This document shows positions 54,379 to 62,821 of a stretch of DNA of 64,000 bases, piece after piece (the first letter of the stretch is position 1; each line of letters starts with the position of its first letter). This stretch comes from Onishia taeanensis (GTDB lineage Bacteria; Pseudomonadota; Gammaproteobacteria; Pseudomonadales; Halomonadaceae). The stretch is from NCBI RefSeq assembly GCF_003268885.1, contig NZ_QLSX01000001.1:372001-436000 (forward strand), given 5' to 3'. The notes beneath the pieces were generated by a model, which worked only from the letters and a program-made list of their open reading frames with translations, was not told the DNA's origin and made no database searches. The position numbers and the translations under genes were made by a program.

Positions 54379-54975
54379 TCACGACATGCGCGATGCTGCG
54401 GCACGATGCTCAGGTGTGGCCAAGCTGGAGGTGGGCGCTGCGTCTTTCCCCTTGGCCATACGCTTGCGAGTCTTACCTGCCCTTGAGGGCGGCTGACAGA
54501 TCCCGCACACAAACTCCTGAGTCGGCGTATGCGCATGAGCCACGTATTGACCACGGCACGATGTGCAGGTAGCCAGCTCCAGCAGCTCACTCTCGAAGAA
54601 GCGCACCAACGTCCAAGCACGCGTCAGGCCCAGAACCGGCTCGGCGCCGTCCAGGCCGACTTGCTCGAGGTAAAGCCGAAAGGCCTTGACAAAGGCCTCC
54701 ATACGATCACATTCACAATCTTCTAGCAGGCGGTAGTAGTAATTATAAAAAAGCGACGAGTGAATATTAGGAAGCCATGTAATAAACCAGTCCGTGGAAA
54801 ATGGCAGCATCCCCTTGGGAGGCGACATGCCGCGCACCTCCTTATAAAGCCTGATTAACCGACCGCGACTGAGGTCAGTTTCGGTTTCCAGTACCTGCAG
54901 CCGGGCACCAAGCTCAATCAACTCAACAGCCATCTGGATCTGCTGCATCTCCATCACTAGGCTCTTTTCACTCAT
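54379..54975 (-). CDS. flhC: Flagellar master regulator FlhC
   Basis: FlhC, in complex with FlhD, activates middle flagellar operons. The 198-residue protein starts [20 protein letters not shown] and has [49 protein letters not shown] and the zinc cluster CTSC...CGIC, then the basic tail [12 protein letters not shown]. All four zinc cysteines are present. The ATG at 54975 overlaps the flhD stop by 4 bp (ATGA). Confidence 0.97.
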   Translation of the reverse strand: MSEKSLVMEMQQIQMAVELIELGARLQVLETETDLSRGRLIRLYKEVRGMSPPKGMLPFSTDWFITWLPNIHSSLFYNYYYRLLEDCECDRMEAFVKAFRLYLEQVGLDGAEPVLGLTRAWTLVRFFESELLELATCTSCRGQYVAHAHTPTQEFVCGICQPPSRAGKTRKRMAKGKDAAPTSSLATPEHRAAASRMS

Positions 54976-55310
54976 GCCATGCCTCCCGTTGAATGGCATG
55001 TCGAAGTGGATGGAGCCTGTGACAGGATCATTGACGCATGCGTATGAATAAGGCCATGTTCGCGCCTCTGCCGAACCAGAGCCTGCAATTGAGTAGCGTC
55101 ACCCAAGCTTAACTGGCAAAGCAATTGGTTAGTGCGTGAGAGCTGCCCCAGCTGCCGCGCCGAGAGTGAGGTTAGAAGGTCCGCCATCTCTCCATCGACC
55201 TTGAGCCGAAACATGGCCGTGGCCCGATCGTCGGCTAGTAGGCGCTGCGCCAATAGCAAATACGACAGATTCAAATCCTGGATTTCATCCAGGAGCTGCT
55301 CATTAACCAT
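54972..55310 (-). CDS. flhD: Flagellar master regulator FlhD
   Basis: FlhD is the partner of FlhC. The 112-residue protein has the family core [33 protein letters not shown] and [21 protein letters not shown], including the helix-turn-helix-like segment. The ATG at 55310 is chosen by comparison with E. coli FlhD; the frame is open 7 codons upstream. The upstream region is unusually AT-rich for this window, as expected for a heavily regulated promoter. Confidence 0.95.
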   Translation of the reverse strand: MVNEQLLDEIQDLNLSYLLLAQRLLADDRATAMFRLKVDGEMADLLTSLSARQLGQLSRTNQLLCQLSLGDATQLQALVRQRREHGLIHTHASMILSQAPSTSTCHSTGGMA

Positions 55311-55411
55311 TCCTGACCCCTGCGAAGGCATGCAATTATCAAACGATCAGTCCTTGTCTGACTAGATGTGTCAGCTTTTTTTATGGGACTGTCTGATCTA
55401 TCTTTTGCTCA

Positions 55412-55440
55412 TTGTTAGTTTTTTAGCATTACATTTTCAA
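55412..55440 (-). promoter_or_regulatory. Possible sigma-70 promoter in the AT-rich flhDC leader
   Basis: Minus strand: TTGAAA, 17 nt, TAACAA, which would start RNA about 95 bp before flhD. The match is weak at -10. The gene-free stretch 55311-55705 is AT-rich with several T-runs and contains no gene I can support. Confidence 0.3.
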
Positions 55441-55705
55441 CCGTACGCAAGCGAACCTTTGCTGACGGGTTACAAACAGGTAACGGGGGAAAAGCGGGGG
55501 TAAAAGGCCGTAAATTGCGAAACCTGCCCCATGCAGGCGATGAAAAAATGCCAGCTGCGGGCAATGCAAATTTCCTTAATACACATTTTTTTTCTTTTCT
55601 TTACATGAAAAGAAATTAGTTTGCTCATTACTGGCCAAGCTTCCGGAAGGCTGGAAGAACATAAGGATCATAATCATTAACAACATGACGCGATCCCCCC
55701 ATGCA

Positions 55706-55981
55706 TCAATCGGATTGGGGCGCCAGGTCACGCACCCAGACCAGTAATTCAGCAATAACCTGGTAGAGTTCTGGCGGGATCTTTTCATCAAGGTCGAGCT
55801 GCATCAGCATGTTGACCAATGCAGGCGCATCGTGGACAAAAATATCGTTTTCCCTGGCCGCTTCGATGATGCGATCCGCCATGTCGCCGTAGCCCTTGGC
55901 AACGACATGCGGCGCCCGTTCACCTTGATGGTAGGCTAACGCCACCGCTTGGCGCCGCTCGCCCCGAGAGTTAGCGCTCAC
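55706..55981 (-). CDS. Stand-alone FlhB C-terminal-domain protein (EscU/YscU/HrcU type)
   Basis: A 91-residue soluble protein that aligns with the cytoplasmic tail of FlhB: AVALAYHQGERAPHVVAKGYGDMADRI corresponds to FlhB AVALSYDQSKMAAPRVVAKGADEVAKRI, here cited in part, and IPPELYQVIAELLVWV matches the last helix. The self-cleaving NPTH is replaced by GERRQ, so it looks like a ready-made cleaved tail without membrane part. The start is GTG at 55981, overlapping the FliK-like stop as GTGA, with AAAGGAG upstream. A role in substrate switching or as FlhB competitor is inferred. Confidence 0.85.
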   Translation of the reverse strand: MSANSRGERRQAVALAYHQGERAPHVVAKGYGDMADRIIEAARENDIFVHDAPALVNMLMQLDLDEKIPPELYQVIAELLVWVRDLAPQSD

Positions 55982-57312
55982 ACCGAGTCTCCTTTGCCTT
56001 GCCGCTCGACCATATGCAAGCCTACGGCCTCAAAGCCACAGGCCTGCAAACGCGAGCGCAAGTCAGCCTCACCAGTATGCAGCCGGGCCAGAACCTCCTG
56101 ATTCTCGGCAGACAACGTAATATCCAGCTGCTTGGGAGCAAAACGCAGCATCACATCCAGACTCCCCAGTCCCGCCACCTGCAGCGACATTTGCGTCTGC
56201 CACGCCCCCTGATCGGCTTCTTCGTCAGCCTCATCGGATGTTGATTGCTCGCCACCGCGCTGTCCTCCCTGCGGCATCTGTACGACGAGCGCCATAAACA
56301 CCCCCGACCAGACATCCCCTTCCCAGCGCAACACCGGCGACGGAGTCGCGAGCATTTCCAGTTGATGACGCACCACGTTCTGCTGTGCGTCATCAAGGCC
56401 ATCTACACTCGCCGAGGCATGATGTGAACGCTCCGCACCAGCGGCAGGCAGGGGTATTTCTGCACGCTCAGCGCCACCAACTTGTTGGTAAGCCTGATGC
56501 GTCGGGCTTCCGCCAGCAGGGTTAGGACTAACGCCTGACGTCTGCGCCATTGAAGAAGCATTAGACCCAAGAGATGCTCCGGCTCCTGCGTGGGCTACTG
56601 AACTGGCGGAGCCGCCCGTCGCAACAGGCACTGAACCGCCTCCCCCACGTTGAGCGCTGGCCTCTGGGCCAGCCATCGGCACGGAGCCCACAAGAATGCT
56701 CGCCCAGGCGGAACCCGACAGAGACGCGGGCGCAGGCAATGGCATTGACATCGGCGACGGCGCCGACGTAACTGGCGTCAACTGTTGAAAGAGGTTGGCG
56801 CTATTAGCGCGGCTCATCTGAGGTTCGAGCGCCAGTTGCTGTCGAGGCAGCTCGCCACGGTACCACTTGGCCAAATGTGATTCGTAAAAAAGCCCACTTG
56901 TCTCGATGCTCTGCTGTAGACGGGAGGCGACTTGAGTCGATGGCGCCGTACTCGCCTCGGCTGGCAGCAAGGGGCCCTGTACGCGCAGCGTGGAGGGTGG
57001 CGCCGGAAAACGCTCGAGCACGCTGGCGATGGTTTGCGCCGATGCGCTGAAGTGCGTTTGGGTGGAAGGCTGAGCACCGGGCCGGGATAGATCGGAAGGA
57101 GAGACCCCCTGCCCCTGGGAACGGCCAACTAACGGCGATGGAACCGTTCCCTGTCTAGGGTCTAGCCGAGAGTCACTGCGCAGTGCTTGAACGGCATCGC
57201 TCGGGCTCGAAGGCTGCACCGGAGCATTGAGCTCCCGCGGCACGGGCACATCGACCCGCTTCCCCAATACCTGATGGAGCAGGGTATCGATCAAAGGCGT
57301 TATGCCACTCAA
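55978..57312 (-). CDS. FliK-like flagellar hook-length control domain protein
   Basis: A 444-residue protein. The first about 320 residues are low-complexity (S, P, Q, A, G), and the C-terminal about 85 residues (LGSLDVMLRFAPKQLDITLS...LRSRLQACGFEAVGLHMVE) fit the FliK C-terminal (Flg_hook) fold that contacts FlhB. It is probably not the main hook ruler, which normally lies in the fliFGHIJK cluster outside this window. The start is TTG at 57312 with AAGGG upstream, overlapping the fliT stop. It pairs with the FlhB-tail gene that follows. Confidence 0.75.
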   Translation of the reverse strand: MSGITPLIDTLLHQVLGKRVDVPVPRELNAPVQPSSPSDAVQALRSDSRLDPRQGTVPSPLVGRSQGQGVSPSDLSRPGAQPSTQTHFSASAQTIASVLERFPAPPSTLRVQGPLLPAEASTAPSTQVASRLQQSIETSGLFYESHLAKWYRGELPRQQLALEPQMSRANSANLFQQLTPVTSAPSPMSMPLPAPASLSGSAWASILVGSVPMAGPEASAQRGGGGSVPVATGGSASSVAHAGAGASLGSNASSMAQTSGVSPNPAGGSPTHQAYQQVGGAERAEIPLPAAGAERSHHASASVDGLDDAQQNVVRHQLEMLATPSPVLRWEGDVWSGVFMALVVQMPQGGQRGGEQSTSDEADEEADQGAWQTQMSLQVAGLGSLDVMLRFAPKQLDITLSAENQEVLARLHTGEADLRSRLQACGFEAVGLHMVERQGKGDSV

Positions 57313-57716
57313 GCATCACCCTTCTTGAATCGCGAAGGACCGCCAAGCACCTGAGACCCCGCCGCGCCTCCATATGCGCTATCAACCGAACGCTTACGCC
57401 GGCTGGCATCCAGCAGTGCGCCAAGCTCGTCGCGCCGCTTGTTTAGGCGACGGCGAATTTCCAAGTCATCTTCGAGAATACGCTCGAGCAATTTCGCTTT
57501 GCGCTCGCGCTGCACGATATCCAATGTTTTATCGGCCTCGATTCTCGATAGCCGTTCGACTTCGATGACGTAGTCAGCCTCTTCCTCAAGCAGGCGGCTC
57601 CAGTCTTCCTCGCAGGCAAAGGCGAGCATTCGGCTAGAGCGCTCCAACAGCGCCTCATAACCGGAAATAATATCGTCATGGGCACCATTGCCTTCTTCGA
57701 ACCGCCGCTCAGTCAT
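57309..57716 (-). CDS. fliT: Flagellar chaperone FliT-like protein
   Basis: A 135-residue helical protein after fliS, in the normal place of fliT, the FliD chaperone and FlhDC antagonist. It has the FliT layout: helix 1 IISGYEALLERSSRMLAFA, then EDWSRLLEEEADYVIEVERL and a helical EILEDDLEIRRRLNKRRDEL-like segment. Similarity is mainly in length, helix pattern and position, so the assignment is moderate. The ATG at 57716 lies 1 bp after the fliS stop; the frame is open 31 codons upstream inside fliS. Confidence 0.75.
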   Translation of the reverse strand: MTERRFEEGNGAHDDIISGYEALLERSSRMLAFACEEDWSRLLEEEADYVIEVERLSRIEADKTLDIVQRERKAKLLERILEDDLEIRRRLNKRRDELGALLDASRRKRSVDSAYGGAAGSQVLGGPSRFKKGDA

Positions 57717-57717
57717 G

Positions 57718-58137
57718 TCACACCCCGTCAGACCGGCCACCGATCTCGCGCCAGGCAGAACCGATATTTTCGAGAAGTGCCGAGGCCTCATCAAGACGTT
57801 CGAGGTCATTACGTAGATTAGCTTCCATTAGCAGGCGAGCCACGTAGTCGTAAAGCGACCACAGCCGCTCAGCAATTTCCCCGCCCTTTTCCGCATCGAG
57901 TGCGGCCTGCAGGCCGTTATTGACAATATCTAACGCCTTGGAAATAGCGAGGCCCTTCTCCGGCACATTGCCATCCTGCATATGGATGCGTGCCTTACGA
58001 ATCGATGCCTGCGCACCGTCAAACAGCATGGCAATGAGCTGATGCGGTGTAGCCGACATGACGCCGCTCTCAACGCCGACGCGAGCGTAGGCCTTGGCTC
58101 CCTTGCTGTAAGCGGCGGCTCCTCTCATGGCACTCAT
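57718..58137 (-). CDS. fliS: Flagellin export chaperone FliS
   Basis: FliS binds the flagellin C terminus and prevents early polymerisation. The 139-residue product has GAKAYARVGVESGVMSATPHQLIAMLFDGA, SKALDIVNNGLQAALDAEKGGEIAERLWSLYDYVARLLMEAN, all standard FliS segments. The ATG at 58137 has AAAGGA upstream; the in-frame ATG at 58128 is an alternative. It lies 59 bp after fliD, in a fliD-fliS-fliT run. Confidence 0.95.
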   Translation of the reverse strand: MSAMRGAAAYSKGAKAYARVGVESGVMSATPHQLIAMLFDGAQASIRKARIHMQDGNVPEKGLAISKALDIVNNGLQAALDAEKGGEIAERLWSLYDYVARLLMEANLRNDLERLDEASALLENIGSAWREIGGRSDGV

Positions 58138-58196
58138 GGTCCTTTCCTCGTATTCAGCATAATTGGTGACTGACGCTTCTGGTGCTGTTCAGGCAG

Positions 58197-59582
58197 TTAG
58201 TTTCTACCCAGCTGAGCGTTCATATTGTCGAACTGTTGAGTCAAGTAGCTACTCGTCGAGTTCATATTGGCGATCATGCTGTCCAGTTGAGCGAACTGTT
58301 CACGATAGCGAGCAATCGTATCGTTGATATTTTCCTCAGTGCGCGTGTAGCGTTCACCCAAGCGTTCGATGCTATCTTCAAGGCCCTGCGTCGAGTTGGC
58401 GATCAAGCCACCTTCTTCCAACATGCGCCCCAGCACGCCATCGACCTGACCAGCCAAGCCTCCTGCCTCATCGGTACCGGTGAAAAAATCACTGAGGGCG
58501 GCCAGGTCATTGTCGACTGCATCTCCTAGCTTTTCTTCATCGAGCTCGAGCGTCCCATCGACCTGAAGACTAATGCCGACATCCGAAAGCACCTGGAACG
58601 TGCCATCCCCGGCACTGCCGCCCAAGGCATTACGAAGTTGAGACTCGACACTACGCAGCGTGCTATCGCCCAGCAGCTCACCCGCGTCACCGGTTTCTGC
58701 ATTGAAGCTGGTCAGATCCGCCATCTTCTCCTGCAGCTTGTTGTAGCTGTCGACGAAGCCTTTAACCGCAGACTTCACAGCACCGCTGTCACGCTCGACG
58801 CCAAGGGTCGCGCTACCCGTCTCGGCAATGGAGAGCGTCACGCCCTGCACCGCCCCTTCGACGGTATTGGACTGGCTGGAGATAGAGATACCATTGACGC
58901 TCAATGCGGCATCAACTGCTTCAACAGTTTGCGTCATGGTGTCGGGATCGGTGCCGTTATAACTTAGCAGTCCGCCAAGTTCACTTGCCGTCCCGCCATC
59001 ATCAAAGCTGACGCTCATCTGCGACTCGGTACCCGTTGCTTCAGATGTCAGCACCAGGCGATAGGGGTTGGCCGCATCACCATCATTGACGATTGAGGCC
59101 TGTACGCCGGCACCGGAGGCATTGATACTGTCTCGCACATCTTCAAGTGAGCTATCGGCAGCGATATCAATAGTCGTGCCATCATCGCTGCCTACACTCA
59201 AGGTTAGCGTTCCGGCGGAATCCAATTCTCGAGTTTTATCATCCACACCATCAGCGGCAAGGCTCTGGGCCCTAGCAAGCTGAGTCACCTCAATATCGTA
59301 TCTGCCGGGCGCAGCGTCGCTGCCCCCTGCTGCCGTCACGGCATCGCCAGTTACCTCGCTGGTCACGCCCTGAAAGAACTCGGCCTCATTTAGCTTAGCG
59401 GCAGCATCTTGAAACTGGGTCAGCGCACTCTCAAGCTGACCATAAGCAGAAATCTGCGACTGGTAGCTCTGCTGTTGCTGCGTGATGGGCGCGAGCTTTT
59501 CACGCTCAGCGCTTTTGAGCTGATCAAGCAGCCCATTGAGATCGAGTCCCGAGCCGATACCCAGGGATGAAATCGTCGCCAT
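58197..59582 (-). CDS. fliD: Flagellar filament cap protein FliD
   Basis: FliD (HAP2) caps the filament and folds flagellin at the tip. The 461-residue protein starts MATISSLGIGSGLDLNGLLDQL, the conserved N-terminal heptad region, followed by beta-rich surface domains (about 60-330, acidic and rich in D, T, S) and a C-terminal helical region with RYTRTEENINDTIARYREQFAQLDSMIANM and the final NSTSSYLTQQFDNM. The ATG at 59582 has AGGAGG; the frame is open 15 codons upstream. A FliA promoter lies about 87-113 bp upstream. Confidence 0.96.
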   Translation of the reverse strand: MATISSLGIGSGLDLNGLLDQLKSAEREKLAPITQQQQSYQSQISAYGQLESALTQFQDAAAKLNEAEFFQGVTSEVTGDAVTAAGGSDAAPGRYDIEVTQLARAQSLAADGVDDKTRELDSAGTLTLSVGSDDGTTIDIAADSSLEDVRDSINASGAGVQASIVNDGDAANPYRLVLTSEATGTESQMSVSFDDGGTASELGGLLSYNGTDPDTMTQTVEAVDAALSVNGISISSQSNTVEGAVQGVTLSIAETGSATLGVERDSGAVKSAVKGFVDSYNKLQEKMADLTSFNAETGDAGELLGDSTLRSVESQLRNALGGSAGDGTFQVLSDVGISLQVDGTLELDEEKLGDAVDNDLAALSDFFTGTDEAGGLAGQVDGVLGRMLEEGGLIANSTQGLEDSIERLGERYTRTEENINDTIARYREQFAQLDSMIANMNSTSSYLTQQFDNMNAQLGRN

Positions 59583-59668
59583 GCCGGTGCCTCCTGTTGC
59601 GAGCCATTCTGCCAAGTAGAGCGCCACCGCGAGGGGCCGAATAGCTTCTTAAATTGCCGTTATTTCAC

Positions 59669-59695
59669 CTATCGGCGCCCAGCATCAGAACTTGA
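59669..59695 (-). promoter_or_regulatory. Sigma-28 (FliA) promoter upstream of fliD
   Basis: Minus strand: TCAAGTTC, 11 nt, GCCGATAG, an almost perfect FliA site. It should drive fliD-fliS-fliT and probably the FliK-like and FlhB-tail genes. Confidence 0.82.
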
Positions 59696-59760
59696 GGAAC
59701 ACATTACGCAATCTGCCCTTGGTCATTGAGACCGCCACCGCACCCTCAAGCAGTCCGTGT

Positions 59761-61467
59761 TCAAGAATCGCTTGCCGGCACGACAACCCTCTCGGTTGGC
59801 TTGCCAAGCTGGGCCAACGCCCTTCCCTCCAGCATGGCACCCAGCGTCTTCGGCTCAGGCGCAGCGATATGCTCGGTCAGCAGAACGCGGGAAGGCTGCC
59901 CCTGCGCATCCACCCGCAACACCCAGGCCAACTCACCACCGGCATAGCGCACCAGGGTACCGATAGGAGCGATGCCAAAGTGACGGACATAGCGCTGAAC
60001 CCAGCGCTGATCGAACAGTTGCGGCTGTTCCAGCAGGTGTTTATAGATGGCATCGATAGCCCAGGCAGGACGGTCAGGGCGCTCACGCCCCATCGCATCG
60101 ACGACGTCCACCACCGCCATTAGCCGCGCAAGCTCGTGCAGCTGTTCACCTTTTAATCCACGCGGGTAGCCAGAGCCGTCCAGGCGCTCGTTGGCACCGC
60201 CAACCACCGCCTGAGTGACCGCACGAGACAACCAGTTACATTGCGCAAGACTGCGCATGACACTCTCTACATGAACCTGAAGCTCGCGGTACTGAGCCTG
60301 ATCCAGTGACGTTGCCTGACGTACGTTCTCCGGCAATAGCGCCTTGCCCAAGTCGTGCACCATGGCACAGGCCAACAAGGCCTTGCGCAGGTCCCGGGGC
60401 ATGGAGTGCTGACCGGCGATATCCGCCAGCCGAACGGCCACGGCCAACCCATGCTGAACCAACACCGATTCACGCTGCATGCAGACAAGTGCAAAAAGCA
60501 CCGCCTCCCGGTCTTCATCCAACAATGCCAATAGCCGATCGGCATGGCGTGACAACTGAATGGCATCCAGGTGGCGACCTTGCTTCAGCGCAAAGAGCTG
60601 GTTATCCAGGTAGGCGGCAAGGCGTGACAGCCTTCGCGCCATGGGCGTGGCAAATTCACGATGATGCACTGCCGATTGAACGGGCTTCTGCTCACTCGCC
60701 TGAAACAACGGGGAAGGTTCCTTTGTCGGCTTCCCTTCACTGGCACTTTCTCTGGCACGCCGGGCCGCTTCACGCTCGATCTCACGCACGAAGAACCAGA
60801 GCTGCCTTTCTTGCTCGGGGCTGCATCCGATGAACTCAAAGCCCGCCAACATGACTTGGCGATCATGGTCCGAGTGATCGTGACGCAAGGCCCCATTGAC
60901 CTCCAACTGACTGCCATTGGGAAAGATCAGCTTGAGCCGTATTGTCGATGATGCAGAGGCCAGCACAGACCCCGTTCCCAACGGCAGAACCACCAGCGCA
61001 CCTTCAAGCGAAAGATTCTTGAGCATCCCCTGCAAAGGCTCATGGCCTTGTGAATGCCCCAGCAGCACGGTGGTGTCCATGCTCATGGTCAACTCGGCAC
61101 GGAAATTGTCACGACGCTGCAACACCTCCAACTGCTCAGGGTAAGGCGCCTCGCATAACAGACGACCCTCGAGCTCGTAGGCCTGCGAGATGTTCAGCAC
61201 CGGCGTACGCACCAGCTTGGATCGCGCCTGGCCCAGCAACCGGAAGCCAAGCCCACGCTTCAGGTCCCCCGCCACCTCACGAATGGCGCTAATATCCAAT
61301 ACCAGCGATTCATCCGCGCGAACCTCCATCAACAAGACGGGCAGCGGCTGGCTCACTGGCTTATCAAGCATCAGCGAAGCGCCACCCGGCTCGCTCAAGA
61401 CATCCAGCAACCCTTGAATATCACGCGCACTGTTTACCGGCTCGTAGTCGCTAGCAGCTTCTGCCAT
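59761..61467 (-). CDS. YcgR-type PilZ domain fused to a degenerate HD-GYP domain
   Basis: A 568-residue c-di-GMP-related protein. Residues about 15-110 resemble the YcgR N-terminal domain. A PilZ domain follows with both c-di-GMP-binding motifs, RRDNFR (118-123) and NLSLEG (151-156). The C-terminal part (about 300-510) is HD-GYP-like: H339, HD at 371-372 (VHDLGKALLP), H399, and DGSGYPRGLKG (430-440). The usual HH before DGSGYP is replaced by AN (GGANERLDGSGYP), so phosphodiesterase activity is doubtful. It probably acts as a flagellar brake. It is preceded by a FliA promoter and lies upstream of fliD. Confidence 0.85.
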   Translation of the reverse strand: MAEAASDYEPVNSARDIQGLLDVLSEPGGASLMLDKPVSQPLPVLLMEVRADESLVLDISAIREVAGDLKRGLGFRLLGQARSKLVRTPVLNISQAYELEGRLLCEAPYPEQLEVLQRRDNFRAELTMSMDTTVLLGHSQGHEPLQGMLKNLSLEGALVVLPLGTGSVLASASSTIRLKLIFPNGSQLEVNGALRHDHSDHDRQVMLAGFEFIGCSPEQERQLWFFVREIEREAARRARESASEGKPTKEPSPLFQASEQKPVQSAVHHREFATPMARRLSRLAAYLDNQLFALKQGRHLDAIQLSRHADRLLALLDEDREAVLFALVCMQRESVLVQHGLAVAVRLADIAGQHSMPRDLRKALLACAMVHDLGKALLPENVRQATSLDQAQYRELQVHVESVMRSLAQCNWLSRAVTQAVVGGANERLDGSGYPRGLKGEQLHELARLMAVVDVVDAMGRERPDRPAWAIDAIYKHLLEQPQLFDQRWVQRYVRHFGIAPIGTLVRYAGGELAWVLRVDAQGQPSRVLLTEHIAAPEPKTLGAMLEGRALAQLGKPTERVVVPASDS

Positions 61468-61539
61468 CCCATCCTCGTCTCTTCGATTGTACTGCCCACG
61501 CAGCGGCCGCTGTGCGGGCAGGAACGTCCATGTTTTTTG

Positions 61540-61566
61540 CCATCGGCTTGATATAACAAATCTTTA
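61540..61566 (-). promoter_or_regulatory. Sigma-28 (FliA) promoter upstream of the PilZ/HD-GYP gene
   Basis: Minus strand: TAAA, 15 nt, GCCGATGG. It lies about 73-99 bp before the start codon and places the gene in the late flagellar regulon, as ycgR is in E. coli. Confidence 0.72.
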
Positions 61567-61593
61567 AGGCTGCTAAAGACCGGCTAACGGCGC

Positions 61594-61827
61594 TCACCGG
61601 CCCGCGCCCGTTATGCTCGTCAGCGACTCGAACCGCCCCTCAGTGGAAAAGCTCAGACGGAAATAGCCCTCTACGCCGTGCTTGCCAACTACCCTGCTCA
61701 AGGCACTAGCGGGAAATGCCACCCGGCGCCCATCCAAAGCCTGGGCATATACCTGCTGCACCTGCCCCTCGTAGTAATCCAGGCATTGCTTACGGCTTAG
61801 ACTCAGCCAGATATCGACACTCGGCAC
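61594..61827 (-). CDS. DUF2835-type small protein
   Basis: A 77-residue protein of unknown function. The pattern DIWLSLSRKQCLDYYEGQVQQVYAQALDGRRVAFPASALSRVV, quoted here by its core YYEGQVQQVYA and GRRVAFPASALS, fits the DUF2835 family of Gammaproteobacteria. The start is GTG; two adjacent GTG codons at 61830 and 61827 are possible, and the second is the better distance from AAGGAG. It ends about 28 bp before the FliA promoter of the PilZ/HD-GYP gene, and an insertion sequence lies about 70 bp upstream. Confidence 0.75.
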   Translation of the reverse strand: MPSVDIWLSLSRKQCLDYYEGQVQQVYAQALDGRRVAFPASALSRVVGKHGVEGYFRLSFSTEGRFESLTSITGAGR

Positions 61828-61969
61828 CACGCACTCCTTGTTTATGCTAATTCACTGCCCACGCTCTTGGCTTGCGATGGCCGCGCCATGAGGAAATACT
61901 GTGAAGTGGACCCCATTCACTGGACCACCTGACAGGCGAGCTAAGCTCTGACCGGGTTGTCATCAGGCG

Positions 61970-62821
61970 TCAGGCCGCCTGGATCAGTGGTTGATCGAAG
62001 TACACCTCATCGGGTGTTGCATCGTCCAGGCCCTGATGGGGCCGCTCCTTGTTGAACCAAGTGAAGTAACGCTTCAGCTCCTCACGCAGGTGAGCGCCAT
62101 CTTCGAAGGCCTTCAGGTAGACGCACTCGTACTTCACGCTGCGCCAGAGTCGCTCCACGAAGATGTTGTCCTGGTAACAGCCCTTGCCATCCATGCTGAT
62201 CCGAACGTCATGGGCCTCCAGCACCTCGGTGAAGGCCTGGCTGGTGAACTGGCAGCCTTGATCGGAGTTGAAGATCTCGGGCGGCCCGTGGCGTGCCAGG
62301 GCATCCTCCAGGGCGTCGATGCAGAAGTCCGCATCCAGGGTGTTCGATACTCGCCAGGCCAGCACACGACGGCTGCACCAGTCCATGATGGCCACCAGGT
62401 ACATGAACCCGCGTGCCAGGGGGATATAGGTCACATCGGTCGCCCACACCTGGTTGGGGCGGTCGATGACACGCCCCCGCAGCAGGTAGGGATAGATCCG
62501 ATGCCCCTCCCGGGGGCGACTGGTGCACGGCTTGGGATACACCGCTTGTAGCCCCATCTGGCGCATCAGTCGCTGGACACGCTTGCGGTTCACCGGGTGG
62601 CCCAGACGGTTGAGATGAACCGTCATCCGCCGAGAACCATAGACCGGCGTGCGCAGGTGTTCCTCGTCGATCAGGCGCATCAGTTCCAGATCGTAGACCC
62701 GCAGGGCCTTGCGCCGGTAGTACACCGAGGAGCGACTGATGCCGAGCAACTGGCACTGGCGTCGGAGGCTGATGTCGGGCGCCTGCGGCTCGACCCGTGC
62801 CAGGCGCTGGGCCCGGCTCAA
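61970..62821 (-). CDS. IS3-family transposase orfB (integrase catalytic domain)
   Basis: A 283-residue transposase part with an HTH_21-type N terminus (CQLLGISRSSVYYRRKAL) and an rve integrase core. The DDE residues are in VWATDVTYIPLARG, EIFNSDQGCQFTS and NIFVERLWRSVKYECVY. The first in-frame start is TTG at 62821, overlapping orfA by 4 bp. More likely it is made as an OrfAB fusion by -1 frameshifting at the T TTT TTA site 18-24 bp upstream. No internal stop is seen. Confidence 0.93.
   Translation of the reverse strand: MSRAQRLARVEPQAPDISLRRQCQLLGISRSSVYYRRKALRVYDLELMRLIDEEHLRTPVYGSRRMTVHLNRLGHPVNRKRVQRLMRQMGLQAVYPKPCTSRPREGHRIYPYLLRGRVIDRPNQVWATDVTYIPLARGFMYLVAIMDWCSRRVLAWRVSNTLDADFCIDALEDALARHGPPEIFNSDQGCQFTSQAFTEVLEAHDVRISMDGKGCYQDNIFVERLWRSVKYECVYLKAFEDGAHLREELKRYFTWFNKERPHQGLDDATPDEVYFDQPLIQAA

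Noticed and set aside
55706-55981. FlhB-tail gene as a decayed flhB copy
   Set aside because: It has a good ribosome site and GTG start overlapping the upstream stop, an uninterrupted frame and conserved tail residues, which fit a functional small protein better than a remnant.
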